Assembly (NCBI GenBank): GCA_023393115.1
Contig: JAEWMS010000060.1
Coordinates: forward strand, 1-27,119
Source: Bacillota bacterium
GTDB taxonomy: Bacteria > Bacillota > Clostridia > Acetivibrionales > DSM-1351
Length of the DNA stretch: 27,119 nt
Direction of reading: 5' to 3'
The translations under genes were made by a program, and so were the position numbers. Under the pieces are notes generated by a model. That model saw only the letters and a program-made list of their open reading frames with translations. It ran no database searches and had not been told where the DNA came from. This document shows positions 8,819 to 17,391 of this stretch, piece by piece. Position 1 is the stretch's first letter, and the number at the start of each line of letters is the position of its first letter.

Positions 8819-8867
8819 GATATTCTGTTTGTGTTGGTAATTGTTACATATTTGATACAACTTTGAA

Positions 8868-8896
8868 TTATAAACGAAATAAGCCCGGTTTATAAT
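8868..8896 (+). promoter_or_regulatory. Weak candidate promoter before the VWA lipoprotein
   Basis: A perfect TATAAT (8891-8896) stands 50 bases before the gene, but the best -35 at 17-base spacing is only TTATAA (8868-8873). No terminator separates this gene from the kinase, so read-through from upstream is also possible. Confidence 0.3.
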
Positions 8897-8945
8897 GAAG
8901 CTATATTAAGAAATCAGATTAAAGAGAGATAAAGGGGGCTTAAAA

Positions 8946-10598
8946 ATGAAAAAAATAATTAGTGAAAAGAGAAAGTTGTGGGTGGTCTGGGGATTGATAC
9001 TGCTGCTTTGTGCAAATCTTATAAGCGGCTGCGGTAATTCAAAATCAGATAGTGCAGCCCCGGATTCATCAGCAGGGATTAGTATAGCAGCAGAGAAAAA
9101 TTCAAATGGACTTGTCAATCCTTCCGAGGATGTTTACTCTATTGATGAAAATTCAGGAAACATAAGAGGGAGTGAAACAGAAGAAGGAAATACTTCAGTT
9201 GAAGCGGATGGAGTTTCACAAAGTGATGAAAAAAAATACAATGATACATACTTTAAAGACTATGGTATCAATCCATTTAAGGATACAAAGAATCAGCCCA
9301 TGTCTACGTTTTCCCTGGATGTGGATACTGCTTCCTATACAATAGCCAGAAAATATATTAATTCCGGGTCTTTACCACCGAAGGATTCAATAAGAGTCGA
9401 AGAGTTTATTAACTACTTTAAGCGTGATTATCCGGTACCTGCCAGAGATACATTTTCAATATATACTGAAATGGCACCTTCTGCTTTTAACAGGGGATAT
9501 CATGTCCTGGAAGTTGGCATACAGGGTAAGAATGTTGAAGCCTCAAATATAAGGAGAACGGCATTAACCTTTGTTATAGATGTTTCGGGGTCAATGGATA
9601 TGGATAACAGATTGACCCTTGTAAAAAAGAGCCTTAAGATTTTAGTTGACCAAATGGGTGAAACCGATAAAATTGGTATTGTTGTATATGGGACTAATGG
9701 GAGAAAATTATTAGAACCCACATCAGGTGAGAATAAGGAACGTATACTGAGGGCCATCGACAAATTGGAGCCCGAGGGCTCAACTAATGCCGCTGAAGGT
9801 TTGATGCTGGGATATGATATGGCATACAATGGGTTTATAAACGACGGTAATAACCGAATAATTCTTTGCACTGACGGTGTCGCAAACCAGGGTATCACCA
9901 AAGCTGAAGATATACTGAAGATGGTTGAGGATTACAAAACAAAGGGAATAACCTTAACAACACTTGGTTTCGGAATGGATAATTTTAATGATATTTTCCT
10001 GGAAACACTTGCAGATAAGGGTGATGGAAATTATGCATATATCGATACACTTGATGAGGCTAAAAAGATCTTTATTGATCAATTGGCGGGAACATTAGAA
10101 GTTATTGCAAAGGATGCAAAAGTGCAGATTGAATTTGACAGGAACAGTGTTGAAAGTTACAGGCTTATCGGCTATGAAAACAGATTGCTGAAGGATAAGG
10201 ATTTTAAGAACAACAGTGTAGATGCCGGAGAAATAGGCGCAGGGCATGCTGTTACGGCTTTATATGAATTGAAACTAAAGAATGATGTTGATGAATATGC
10301 AGGCAAGGTGAAACTAAGATATAAAAATCCGGAGACAAATAAAGTGACTGAAATAAGCAAAAACATTAAGTCATCATTAATCCAGGACAGTTTTTATAGC
10401 GCAACCCCAAGATTCAGATTTATTACAATGGTTGCCCAGACAGCAGAAATTCTGAAGGGAAGTCCATGGGCCAGCAATACCAGTCTTGAGGACGTATATG
10501 AAATTCTGAAGAGTGACATAGACGACCTTAAGCTAAGCAAAGAGGATTCAGAGTTTATTGAATTAGTAAATACAGCTATCAATTTGAAAGACAGATGA
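8946..10598 (+). CDS. von Willebrand factor type A lipoprotein (YfbK-like)
   Basis: 550 residues; GGGGG (8934-8938) is 7 bases from the ATG. The N-terminus is a lipoprotein signal with lipobox LISGC, Cys29 being the lipidated residue, followed by a Ser/Asp/Glu-rich linker to about residue 95. A YfbK-type N-terminal segment (FSLDVDTASYTIARKYI, VEEFINYFKRDYP) precedes the VWA domain, whose metal site D212-V-S-G-S is complete, with the later STNAAEGL threonine and LCTDGVAN aspartate. The C-terminal ~170 residues match the domain of unknown function that follows VWA in YfbK proteins. It should sit on the outer face of the membrane and bind a ligand through Mg2+ or Ca2+; the partner is not known. 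The gene is monocistronic or read through from the kinase, and ends at a strong terminator. Confidence 0.88.
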   Translation: MKKIISEKRKLWVVWGLILLLCANLISGCGNSKSDSAAPDSSAGISIAAEKNSNGLVNPSEDVYSIDENSGNIRGSETEEGNTSVEADGVSQSDEKKYNDTYFKDYGINPFKDTKNQPMSTFSLDVDTASYTIARKYINSGSLPPKDSIRVEEFINYFKRDYPVPARDTFSIYTEMAPSAFNRGYHVLEVGIQGKNVEASNIRRTALTFVIDVSGSMDMDNRLTLVKKSLKILVDQMGETDKIGIVVYGTNGRKLLEPTSGENKERILRAIDKLEPEGSTNAAEGLMLGYDMAYNGFINDGNNRIILCTDGVANQGITKAEDILKMVEDYKTKGITLTTLGFGMDNFNDIFLETLADKGDGNYAYIDTLDEAKKIFIDQLAGTLEVIAKDAKVQIEFDRNSVESYRLIGYENRLLKDKDFKNNSVDAGEIGAGHAVTALYELKLKNDVDEYAGKVKLRYKNPETNKVTEISKNIKSSLIQDSFYSATPRFRFITMVAQTAEILKGSPWASNTSLEDVYEILKSDIDDLKLSKEDSEFIELVNTAINLKDR

Positions 10599-10599
10599 T

Positions 10600-10676
10600 A
10601 AAAAAGAGATTACCGCAGTCAGAGGAGTTCTCTTCTCACAAAACTCCTCTAACTGTTTTTAACCAATCTCTTTTTT
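10600..10676. terminator. Nested bidirectional terminator between convergent genes
   Basis: A perfect 12-base outer repeat (AAAAAAGAGATT at 10600-10611; AATCTCTTTTTT at 10665-10676) encloses a second stem of 13/14 pairs (10616-10629 with 10642-10655). The outer arms give a U-run on either strand, so it can stop both the VWA gene and the minus-strand permease, whose stop codon overlaps its edge. Confidence 0.85.
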
Positions 10677-12543
10677 ACTTTTTATTTTTCTTCTTCAAAA
10701 CAATGTCATCATCCTTCATTTGAAGCGGCATAGTACATATTACTATATGCTTATGCTTTATCAGCTGCCTTTGGAGTATCACTCTTGTATGATTATGGAG
10801 AACATTATTCCACCATCTTTTTACAACGAATTGCGGTAGAATAACAGTAATAATATCCCCTTTTTGATAGTCGTACTCTGCAGATTCAATGAACATCAGA
10901 AGAGGTTCAACTACCTTTCTGAAAGGTGAGTACTTAATTATTAACGGTATATCTGTATCCACCATGTTGTATTTTTCACGGACTTTTTTGCCCTGTTCTT
11001 CATTGATGGAAACATTAAATGCTGCCACATTGTCTGAAATTGTTCTGGCATATCTTAAGGCACGTATACTTGCCTTGTTGATGCTTGCTATGGGAACAAT
11101 GACCCTGTTTCTATATACATCTCGAGGAATGCTAACCTGTTTTAATTCTTCAGGAGTTAACTTCAGCTGTTTATGCAGTGCGGTATAATGATTTTTAGTC
11201 TTAAGCATCATAAATATCATTATTGGAATAACAACTACTACAATCCAGGCACCCATTGTGAATTTGGTTATAGCTATTATAATAACAATGGCAAATGTAA
11301 CCAGGGCTCCAAATCCATTAATAACAGCCTTTATAACCCAATTAGGTCCTTTATTTTTTAACCATTTACATAACATTCCTGCCTGAGAAAGGGTGAAGGA
11401 TATAAAAACCCCTATAGCGTAAAGACCTATCAATTTGGTAATATTCGCATTAAATATGATAATCAATGCTGCAGCAATAGCAGATAGGAATATTATTCCG
11501 TTGGAAAAGCTTAATCTGTCCCCTCTCATACTAAGCTGTCTTGGAACATAACCCTCTTTGGCCATAACCGATATAAGATTAGGAAAGCCAAAATATGCTG
11601 TATTTGCTGCAAGAACAAGAATACCAAAGGAAAGAATAGTAATAATGTAAAATAAAATATTTTTTCCAAATATCATTCCTGCAATTTGAACAAGCATTGC
11701 ACCCTTACTAGGGTCTACAGGATAATAATTGGCTATTATGGAGGTCCCTCCGAAAACAATTAATACCAAAGTTGATAGCAGCGCTAAAACTGCTTTTGCA
11801 TTTTTAGTGGCAGGCTCTCTGAAATTTGGAACCGAATTGCTTACAGCCTCAACACCTGTAAGAGCAGCACAACCATTTGTAAATGCACTGAGAAGCAGAA
11901 GTAGTGAAACTGGCTGTAGGGACGTTTCTGCAATATATAAAGGTTCCGGTTTATAACCCATAAAAATCTTGATTACACCAACAACTAACATTAATATAAT
12001 AGAAAAAATAAAGAAATAAGTAGGGAGGCTGAAGAGTTTCGCAGATTCCTTAATCCCCCTAAGATTTCCCAATGTCATAAGTATTATTACAAAAACACAT
12101 AAATAGACAGTGTAAGGCTTTAGTACCGGAAATGCAGATACAATCTGCTGCACACCTGAGGCTATACTAACTGCTACAGTGAGTATATAGCTTATGCAAA
12201 GAGCCGAACCGGCAGTTACGCCTGCCAATAAACCTATATTCTCCTTGGCAACCACGTAGGCGCCTCCACCATTTGGATAACAGTCTATTGTTTGCCTGTA
12301 TGAGAGAGTTAATATTCCCAAAAGCAATATAATGCCTATAGAAATATAAGCCATATACTTAAATGCCAGCATACCGATAACAGGGAGTAAAACCAGCAAT
12401 ATCTCCTGCCCGGCATATGCTACAGATGAAATTGCATCACTTGAAAGTATAGGAAGTCCCCATAAGACTCCAAACTTTTCTCCTTTAATTTCTTCATTTT
12501 TAAGAGGTCTGCCTATTAGCAACCTTTTTAACGTTTTATTCAT
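10675..12543 (-). CDS. kimA: KimA-like APC-superfamily permease (putative potassium importer)
   Basis: 622 residues, close to the ~607 of Bacillus subtilis KimA (formerly YdaO). The N-terminus RLLIGRPLKNEE, the first helix motif SSDAISSVAYAGQEILL, SYRQTIDCYPNGGGAYVVAKEN and YILTVAVSIASG are shared with that family. About 12 hydrophobic helices fill residues ~30-460; the last ~160 residues form a soluble cytoplasmic domain (VIVPIASINKASIRALRYAR), as in KimA. The known family member is a proton-coupled K+ symporter controlled by c-di-AMP. GGTGAT lies before the ATG. No c-di-AMP riboswitch is visible in the leader, unlike B. subtilis kimA. The assignment to K+ rather than amino-acid transport is inference from similarity. 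Confidence 0.8.
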   Translation of the reverse strand: MNKTLKRLLIGRPLKNEEIKGEKFGVLWGLPILSSDAISSVAYAGQEILLVLLPVIGMLAFKYMAYISIGIILLLGILTLSYRQTIDCYPNGGGAYVVAKENIGLLAGVTAGSALCISYILTVAVSIASGVQQIVSAFPVLKPYTVYLCVFVIILMTLGNLRGIKESAKLFSLPTYFFIFSIILMLVVGVIKIFMGYKPEPLYIAETSLQPVSLLLLLSAFTNGCAALTGVEAVSNSVPNFREPATKNAKAVLALLSTLVLIVFGGTSIIANYYPVDPSKGAMLVQIAGMIFGKNILFYIITILSFGILVLAANTAYFGFPNLISVMAKEGYVPRQLSMRGDRLSFSNGIIFLSAIAAALIIIFNANITKLIGLYAIGVFISFTLSQAGMLCKWLKNKGPNWVIKAVINGFGALVTFAIVIIIAITKFTMGAWIVVVVIPIMIFMMLKTKNHYTALHKQLKLTPEELKQVSIPRDVYRNRVIVPIASINKASIRALRYARTISDNVAAFNVSINEEQGKKVREKYNMVDTDIPLIIKYSPFRKVVEPLLMFIESAEYDYQKGDIITVILPQFVVKRWWNNVLHNHTRVILQRQLIKHKHIVICTMPLQMKDDDIVLKKKNKK

Positions 12544-12864
12544 TTAATCATCACCAGTACCATTCATTATTGTATATGTTTGTAAACAACATTATATCAT
12601 TATAAATGATTATAGAATATATTGTAAACTAGTATCTATATAGTATTTGATTTCTTTTATTTAAAATGTAAAAAATAAATGCTAAATATTGAGAAATAAC
12701 TTATCTTAAAAAGTTTTTTTATAGAAGTTATGGTGTATTTCATGGGAAAAATGTTAAAATATTATAAGTGTATTACATATATTAGATCCATCTGACGATG
12801 TTATAATATTCTAATACCCTGAATGGTAACTAATAAAATAGACGAAAAATAGACGGAGTGAAAT
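12544..12864. other. AT-rich divergent intergenic region
   Basis: About 320 bases between the divergent permease and ABC transporter genes. It holds one clear candidate promoter for the permease. A TATAAT at 12802-12807 lies before the transporter gene but its -35 is poor. No riboswitch fold, CDS or long repeat is seen; the rest is simple A/T-rich sequence. Confidence 0.5.
12599..12628 (-). promoter_or_regulatory. Candidate promoter of the KimA-like permease
   Basis: Read on the minus strand: TTTACA (12628-12623), 18 bases, then TATAAT (12604-12599), with the start codon about 50 bases beyond. The leader would be short, leaving no space for a large riboswitch. Confidence 0.5.
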
Positions 12865-14592
12865 ATGAAACATATAATCAGACTATTCAAACTGGCAAAA
12901 CCTTGGACAAAATATCTTGTAATATCTACTATTGCATTATTTATGATTTCGGGTATTAACCTGACAGCACCGTACATAACATCAAAAATAATAGCAATTA
13001 TGGAATCCGGTGATTATCAAAAGTCTATTGATACTATTATTATTTTGTCAATTTCGCTTTTGGGTTGCTTTGCACTTAGAGCTTTATTTCAGTTCCTTAA
13101 CAATTACTTTGCACATGTGGCATCCTGGAGTCTGGTAGCTCGTGTACGAGGAGTGCTTTATGATCATTTTCAGAAGCTTTCCATGAGCTATTATCATGAC
13201 AAGCAAACCGGACAGCTCATGTCGAGGGTAGTTAACGATACGAGCACCTTTGAAAATCTTATTGCACATGCTATACCGGATTTAATAACAAATATCATTA
13301 CACTGGTTGGTGTGTTGATAATTCTTGTATTCATAAATCCGCTGTTAGCCCTTCTGGTTTGCATTCCCATACCGTTTATAGCCTTACTTTCAATTGTTCT
13401 GCGCAAGATAAGAAAGTATTTTAAAGTAGGGCAGACAAAAATCGCCGAGTTGAACGCAGTTCTACAGGATAATTTTTCGGGAATGAAGGAAATACAGGTC
13501 TTCAACAAGCAGGAAGATGAATTGGAGAAAGTTTCGGAAAAGTCAGAAGAGTACTCATCAGCTCTAATTAAAGCACTGTTTTATTCGGGTATACTGAACC
13601 CTACCGTTAACTTTATTTCGTCGTTAGGAACGGTTATTGTGTTGATAGCCGGACCCCTACTGGCTATGAAGACAGGACTGAGCATATCCGAGGTTGTGGC
13701 ATTTTTACTGTATCTGAATTTATTCTATACACCAATCTCAACACTTACCAGGGTGGTGGAGGATATGCAGCAAGCCCTGGCAGGGGCGGAAAGGGTATTT
13801 GAAGTATTGGATACCGATCCTGATATAAAGGATAAACCCCATGCTAAAAAGGTGGGAAAACTAACAGGTTCTATTGAATTCCAAAATGTGAGCTTTTCAT
13901 ATAAGGGAGATATTCCTGTGTTGGACAATATCAGCTTTAAAGTGAAGCAGGGGCAGATGATAGCTCTTGTTGGGCCCACTGGTGTAGGCAAAACCACTGT
14001 ATCTGCCCTGATCGCCAGATTTTATGATCCTGACTCTGGCAAAATTTTGATGGATGGTATTGATATAAAAGATATAACGCTTGAGTCCCTTAGAAATCAG
14101 TTGAGTATAGTATTGCAGGATGTATTTCTTTTTAATGGTACTATAGCTGAAAATATAGCCTATGGCTGTAATAGTTCAACTCAGGAGCAAATAGAAGAGG
14201 CTGCGAAAACAGCGTATATCCATGAATACATAATGTCTCTGCCCGAAAAATATGAAACTGTTATCGGAGAAAGAGGTGTACGACTCAGCGGAGGTCAAAA
14301 ACAAAGAATATCCATTGCCAGATCTGTGCTGAGAAATTTACCTGTGCTTATCCTTGATGAAGCTACCTCAGCTGTGGACACCGAAACAGAAACAGAAATA
14401 CAAAAGGCTATTAACAAGATAGCTGGAACAAGGACTCTGATTGTTATTGCACATAGATTATCAACGGTAAAAAGAGCAGATAAAATAATTGTGCTTGAAA
14501 ACGGTAAAATAGCCGAAGAGGGACAGCATGAAGAACTGCTTAAGTTAAACGGAGTATATGCAAATCTCTGTAACATTCAAAGTTTGACGTAA
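12865..14592 (+). CDS. ABC exporter half-transporter, permease fused to ATPase (MsbA/LmrA type)
   Basis: 575 residues, the usual size of a homodimerising half-transporter. The membrane domain (~1-310) has six helices, beginning YLVISTIALFMISGINLTAP. The ATPase has Walker A G370-PTGVGKT, Q-loop region VLQDVFLFNGTIAENIAYG, signature LSGGQ 474-478, Walker B VLILD498-E499 and the switch histidine in IAHRLST. All nucleotide-binding parts are intact. It should export lipids, drugs or peptides across the membrane; the substrate cannot be read from sequence. The GGAG at 12855 serves the ATG. A single-pass membrane protein gene follows after 45 bases and may be cotranscribed. No second half-transporter is adjacent, so it likely works as a homodimer. 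Confidence 0.92.
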   Translation: MKHIIRLFKLAKPWTKYLVISTIALFMISGINLTAPYITSKIIAIMESGDYQKSIDTIIILSISLLGCFALRALFQFLNNYFAHVASWSLVARVRGVLYDHFQKLSMSYYHDKQTGQLMSRVVNDTSTFENLIAHAIPDLITNIITLVGVLIILVFINPLLALLVCIPIPFIALLSIVLRKIRKYFKVGQTKIAELNAVLQDNFSGMKEIQVFNKQEDELEKVSEKSEEYSSALIKALFYSGILNPTVNFISSLGTVIVLIAGPLLAMKTGLSISEVVAFLLYLNLFYTPISTLTRVVEDMQQALAGAERVFEVLDTDPDIKDKPHAKKVGKLTGSIEFQNVSFSYKGDIPVLDNISFKVKQGQMIALVGPTGVGKTTVSALIARFYDPDSGKILMDGIDIKDITLESLRNQLSIVLQDVFLFNGTIAENIAYGCNSSTQEQIEEAAKTAYIHEYIMSLPEKYETVIGERGVRLSGGQKQRISIARSVLRNLPVLILDEATSAVDTETETEIQKAINKIAGTRTLIVIAHRLSTVKRADKIIVLENGKIAEEGQHEELLKLNGVYANLCNIQSLT

Positions 14593-14637
14593 TTTTTGGA
14601 AACGCATAATAAATTAGTTGTGAAAGGAAGCTAAGAA

Positions 14638-15249
14638 ATGAAAGATAAGATTTCAAACTTTTGGTATTACTACAAAGTGTATGTACTTGTGGGTTTATTT
14701 ATTTTAGCTGTAGCTTTTGTCCTGATTATGTTCTCTGGAGGTAAGAGCGAGCCGGATATTCAGGTCGGATATGTCACTGATGGAAGAGAAATCGGTGATG
14801 ATGCAGAAGCGGCGATAAACAGTTATTTTGAAAAGGTAATTCAGGATGTAAATAACGATGATAAAAAAATATTGGATTTTGTTCCTATGATGGGGCCAAG
14901 GGTTGACGTGGAATTTTCTGAAGAGGGTGTTCAGATTATGTTAATGGATGGGCATAAGCTTCAAATATACAAGGAACAAGGGCTTTTTGAGCCTTTGGAT
15001 GAATTTGTGGACAAATATCAAATCGATATAAGCGGCAATGAAGAAATTATGGCGACTCCTCAGGGGCAAAGCGAAAAGCATATATATGCCCTTCCTATGA
15101 ACAAAGTTAATTATTTACTTGATTGTGGATTTCCGGCAGAAAATTACTATTTGACAATAAGAGTTGAATACGAAAAGAATGAGACATCCGAAATGAAAAA
15201 TAGTAATGCACATAAGATTCTGGAAAAGATGCTGGAATATAAGAGGTAG
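14638..15249 (+). CDS. Membrane-anchored extracytoplasmic protein of unknown family
   Basis: 203 residues; AAAGGAAG ends 7 bases before the ATG. A short cytoplasmic head (MKDKISNFWYYYKVY) leads to one membrane helix (~15-33, LVGLFILAVAFVLIMFSGG), without a lipobox, then an acidic soluble domain of ~170 residues on the outer side. Segments such as GLFEPLDEFVDKY and KHIYALPMNK hint at the small lobe of a solute-binding-like fold, but I do not recognise a family. It lies 45 bases behind the ABC exporter and before a terminator, so the two probably form one transcript; an accessory role for the exporter is only context-based. Confidence 0.6.
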   Translation: MKDKISNFWYYYKVYVLVGLFILAVAFVLIMFSGGKSEPDIQVGYVTDGREIGDDAEAAINSYFEKVIQDVNNDDKKILDFVPMMGPRVDVEFSEEGVQIMLMDGHKLQIYKEQGLFEPLDEFVDKYQIDISGNEEIMATPQGQSEKHIYALPMNKVNYLLDCGFPAENYYLTIRVEYEKNETSEMKNSNAHKILEKMLEYKR

Positions 15250-15269
15250 AGGGATACCTCTTTTTTTTT
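15242..15269 (+). terminator. Rho-independent terminator
   Basis: AGAGGTA (15242-15248), a six-base loop and TACCTCT (15255-15261) pair perfectly, followed by nine T. The stem overlaps the stop codon of the preceding gene. Confidence 0.9.
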
Positions 15270-15406
15270 GTAAAAAATTATATAAAAAATCTATCAAAAA
15301 GGGTGTACAGCAATGATGAGGTTACAATGGCTCTCACCTGTTTTGAAGCATCAATATATACTCCGGGAAGCAATTTTGCAGTGGAAGTATTTTACATGAT
15401 ACTTTA

Positions 15407-15434
15407 TTGACAAAATATATCACTCTGATATAAT
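15407..15434 (+). promoter_or_regulatory. Promoter of the PadR regulator gene
   Basis: Consensus TTGACA (15407-15412), a 16-base spacer and consensus TATAAT (15429-15434). The spacer and -10 are covered by the left arm of a long inverted repeat, so occupancy by a repressor would block the polymerase. Confidence 0.8.
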
Positions 15435-15459
15435 AAAGTGTATCAGGGTGATATATTTT
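15412..15459. promoter_or_regulatory. Double palindromic operator, likely autoregulatory for PadR
   Basis: Two 13-base palindromes of form TATCANNNTGATA lie at 15418-15430 and 15441-15453, centres 23 bases apart. Together they form a 19-base inverted repeat (15412-15430 with 15441-15459, one G-T wobble) around 10 bases. The position over the promoter of a PadR gene suggests dimers binding side by side and repressing. Confidence 0.7.
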
Positions 15460-15529
15460 ATTGTCGGGATAGTGATTTGGGTAATAAAATATGGAGAATA
15501 TTAATATTGACTGTGTTAAGGAGATAAAG

Positions 15530-16102
15530 ATGAAAAACAAAACCATGTATGCCATACTGGGGGTTCTTAGCCTTTTAGGACCGATGTCCGGCTATGATAT
15601 CAAGAAATTTTGCGATAAAAGTATTTCATATTTCTGGAATGAAAATTTCGGTCATCTGTATCCGGTATTATCTCAACTGGAGGCAGCCGAACTCATTCAA
15701 AGAGAAACATCGGTCGATTCAGCAAGAAGAAAAAGTTACGCAATAACTGAAAAAGGCATTACTGTCTTAAAAAACTGGCTTATTGAACCTGTGGAGTATC
15801 AGCCCGAAAGATCAGAGTTGCTTTTGAAGCTTTCCTTCGGAAATCAGATGGAGCTTGCGGATACCCTGGAAATGCTTCGACAGGCAAAAGAAAGGACTGA
15901 TGTAAAGTATAATCAGCTTAGTCAAATCCTTTCTTTCTATCTTAAAAACGATGAAGCAAAACTAAAACCGCAGTATCCGTTTTGGATAGTAACATTACGA
16001 TACGGAATAAATTCTCTTGGGGCATCATTAAAGTGGTTTGATGAAACAGAGGAATATTTATTAAATTATCAGAAAGAAAGTGGAGGTGAAGGGGCTATAT
16101 AG
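15530..16102 (+). CDS. PadR family transcriptional regulator
   Basis: 190 residues; start at ATG 15530 because AAGGAG (15518-15523) is 6 bases upstream. The N-terminal winged helix (~1-80) shows the PadR hallmarks ILGVLSLLGPMSGYDIKKF, FGHLYPVLSQLEAAELI and RRKSYAITEKG. The ~100-residue C-terminal part is a helical dimerisation domain of the Vir_AphA_C type. PadR proteins are usually ligand-responsive repressors of their own operon and of a detoxification or transport gene. Here the metallo-beta-lactamase-fold gene eight bases further is the likely target, and the paired palindromes at the promoter are the likely binding sites. The inducer is unknown. Confidence 0.9.
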   Translation: MKNKTMYAILGVLSLLGPMSGYDIKKFCDKSISYFWNENFGHLYPVLSQLEAAELIQRETSVDSARRKSYAITEKGITVLKNWLIEPVEYQPERSELLLKLSFGNQMELADTLEMLRQAKERTDVKYNQLSQILSFYLKNDEAKLKPQYPFWIVTLRYGINSLGASLKWFDETEEYLLNYQKESGGEGAI

Positions 16103-16110
16103 CCTTAATT

Positions 16111-16866
16111 ATGAGAATTAAAGATGGACTTGCAATCCTTGAACTGGAACCGAATGTTCCGAATGTTACAGGAACTATGTATCCTGTGCTGGTATGGGAT
16201 GATAAAAACACAGTATTAATTGATACCGGACTGCCCGGGCAGGCCGAAACCCTTTTGGAGCTTATAAAAAAAGAGGGAGTAGAACCTGAAAAAATTGATA
16301 CAATAATAATAACCCATCATGATATGGACCATATTGGATGTCTCGCTCCCATTGTTAAATGGATTAACTCCAAAAACAATGGAGAATCTGCTGTTCGGGT
16401 ACTTTCCCACGAGATAGAGAAACCATATATTCAGAGTGAGAAGTTGCCTATCAAGTTTACAAAGGAAATTCTTGAAGAAATGCAGAAACAATTAGCTAAG
16501 CTATCACCTGAGCAACAGAAGGAGTATAAGAGCACATTTTCTGACAATAAACCTGAAGTAACCGGTATCGTGTACCACCAGCAGGAATTGCCCCTTTGCG
16601 GAGGTATAAGAATTCTGCATACTCCGGGACATACACCCGGGCATATATGTATCTACTTGGAAAAGTACAAAATCCTTGTTGCAGGTGACGTGCTCACTGT
16701 AAGAGATGGCAGACTTTCAGGACCATTTGTTGACCAGACCTATGACATGGCTCAGGCCAAAAAATCTCTGGCTACCTTATTGGATCTGGATATTGAAGGG
16801 ATGATTTGCTTCCACGGTGGACTGGCAATTGGGGAAATAAAAAGGATAATTACAGAGCATCTATAA
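16111..16866 (+). CDS. Metallo-beta-lactamase fold hydrolase
   Basis: 251 residues. The metal-binding signature is TH69-H70-D71-M-D73-H74 (ITHHDMDHIG), a common Firmicutes variant of HxHxDH with Asp in the third position; further ligands are in LHTPGHTPGH (~170), AGDVL (~193) and CFHGG near the end. All expected ligand positions are present, so a dinuclear zinc site is likely. Substrates in this superfamily range from glyoxalase-type thioesters to lactones and quorum signals; the sequence does not decide. The gene starts 9 bases after the PadR stop codon without a well-placed ribosome site (GGTGAAGGGG ends 16 bases away), which suggests translational coupling and joint control by PadR. Confidence 0.85.
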   Translation: MRIKDGLAILELEPNVPNVTGTMYPVLVWDDKNTVLIDTGLPGQAETLLELIKKEGVEPEKIDTIIITHHDMDHIGCLAPIVKWINSKNNGESAVRVLSHEIEKPYIQSEKLPIKFTKEILEEMQKQLAKLSPEQQKEYKSTFSDNKPEVTGIVYHQQELPLCGGIRILHTPGHTPGHICIYLEKYKILVAGDVLTVRDGRLSGPFVDQTYDMAQAKKSLATLLDLDIEGMICFHGGLAIGEIKRIITEHL

Positions 16867-16962
16867 CTATCATTGGTAACATATTCCTCATACTCCTGAT
16901 ATAAACTGATGTATCGGCTAATTATAACTCAAATATCGGTTACATTAAATTACCAAACTATA

Positions 16963-16992
16963 TGGTTATATTTGTGGAACATATGTTATAAT
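16963..16992 (+). promoter_or_regulatory. Candidate promoter for the small membrane protein-msrC pair
   Basis: A perfect TATAAT (16987-16992) with a poor -35 (TGGTTA, 16963-16968) at 18 bases, 42 bases before the gene. Confidence 0.4.
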
Positions 16993-17034
16993 TAGTTAGG
17001 TTTCTAAAAGGAGATTTGAGGAGGATTAACATAA

Positions 17035-17391
17035 ATGGATCTAGGTGCTTTAATTCCAATTTTAGCAATAACATTAATTTTCGGACCTAAACTATTTCAC
17101 GAAATAAAGGATTATTTACTGAAGAAGGAACAGTTAAAGGCTGAGACAGAACTTAAGGCTGAAGCTTTAAGGTTAAAAAACAGTCTCGAGCTTGAGAAAT
17201 TCATTAACTCTGACAATATATTCAACGATCAAAATAATTCTTCAAATAATGGTCAACATAATTGTTCGAATTCCGGTCCACAAAGCGTTAATACGAACAG
17301 TACTCAGCAAAATACTGTGAATTCAGGTATATATGAAGAAAACAACGAAAACCTTAATCAAAAAAGGAATTCACAATATGAAAGATATTAG
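17035..17391 (+). CDS. Small single-pass membrane protein with Asn/Ser/Gln-rich tail
   Basis: 118 residues; AGGAGG (17019-17024) is 10 bases before the ATG. One N-terminal hydrophobic helix (~5-20, ALIPILAITLIFGPKLF) is followed by a charged helical segment with heptad character (KKEQLKAETELKAEALRLKN), then a low-complexity tail rich in Asn, Ser, Gln and Thr. No family is recognised. Its last 14 bases overlap the methionine sulfoxide reductase gene, which makes translational coupling likely. Function unknown; the layout would fit a membrane tether or scaffold. Confidence 0.6.
   Translation: MDLGALIPILAITLIFGPKLFHEIKDYLLKKEQLKAETELKAEALRLKNSLELEKFINSDNIFNDQNNSSNNGQHNCSNSGPQSVNTNSTQQNTVNSGIYEENNENLNQKRNSQYERY

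Noticed and set aside
8881..8893. AAGCCCGGTTTAT shared with the rRNA promoter region (26204-26216)
   Set aside because: A 13-base match without shared flanks or similar position relative to the -10; probably chance.
15313..15410. Short open frames before the PadR promoter (one reads EVTMALTCFEASIYTPGSNF)
   Set aside because: No ribosome site, no recognisable family, and the frame ends inside the promoter; at most a remnant.
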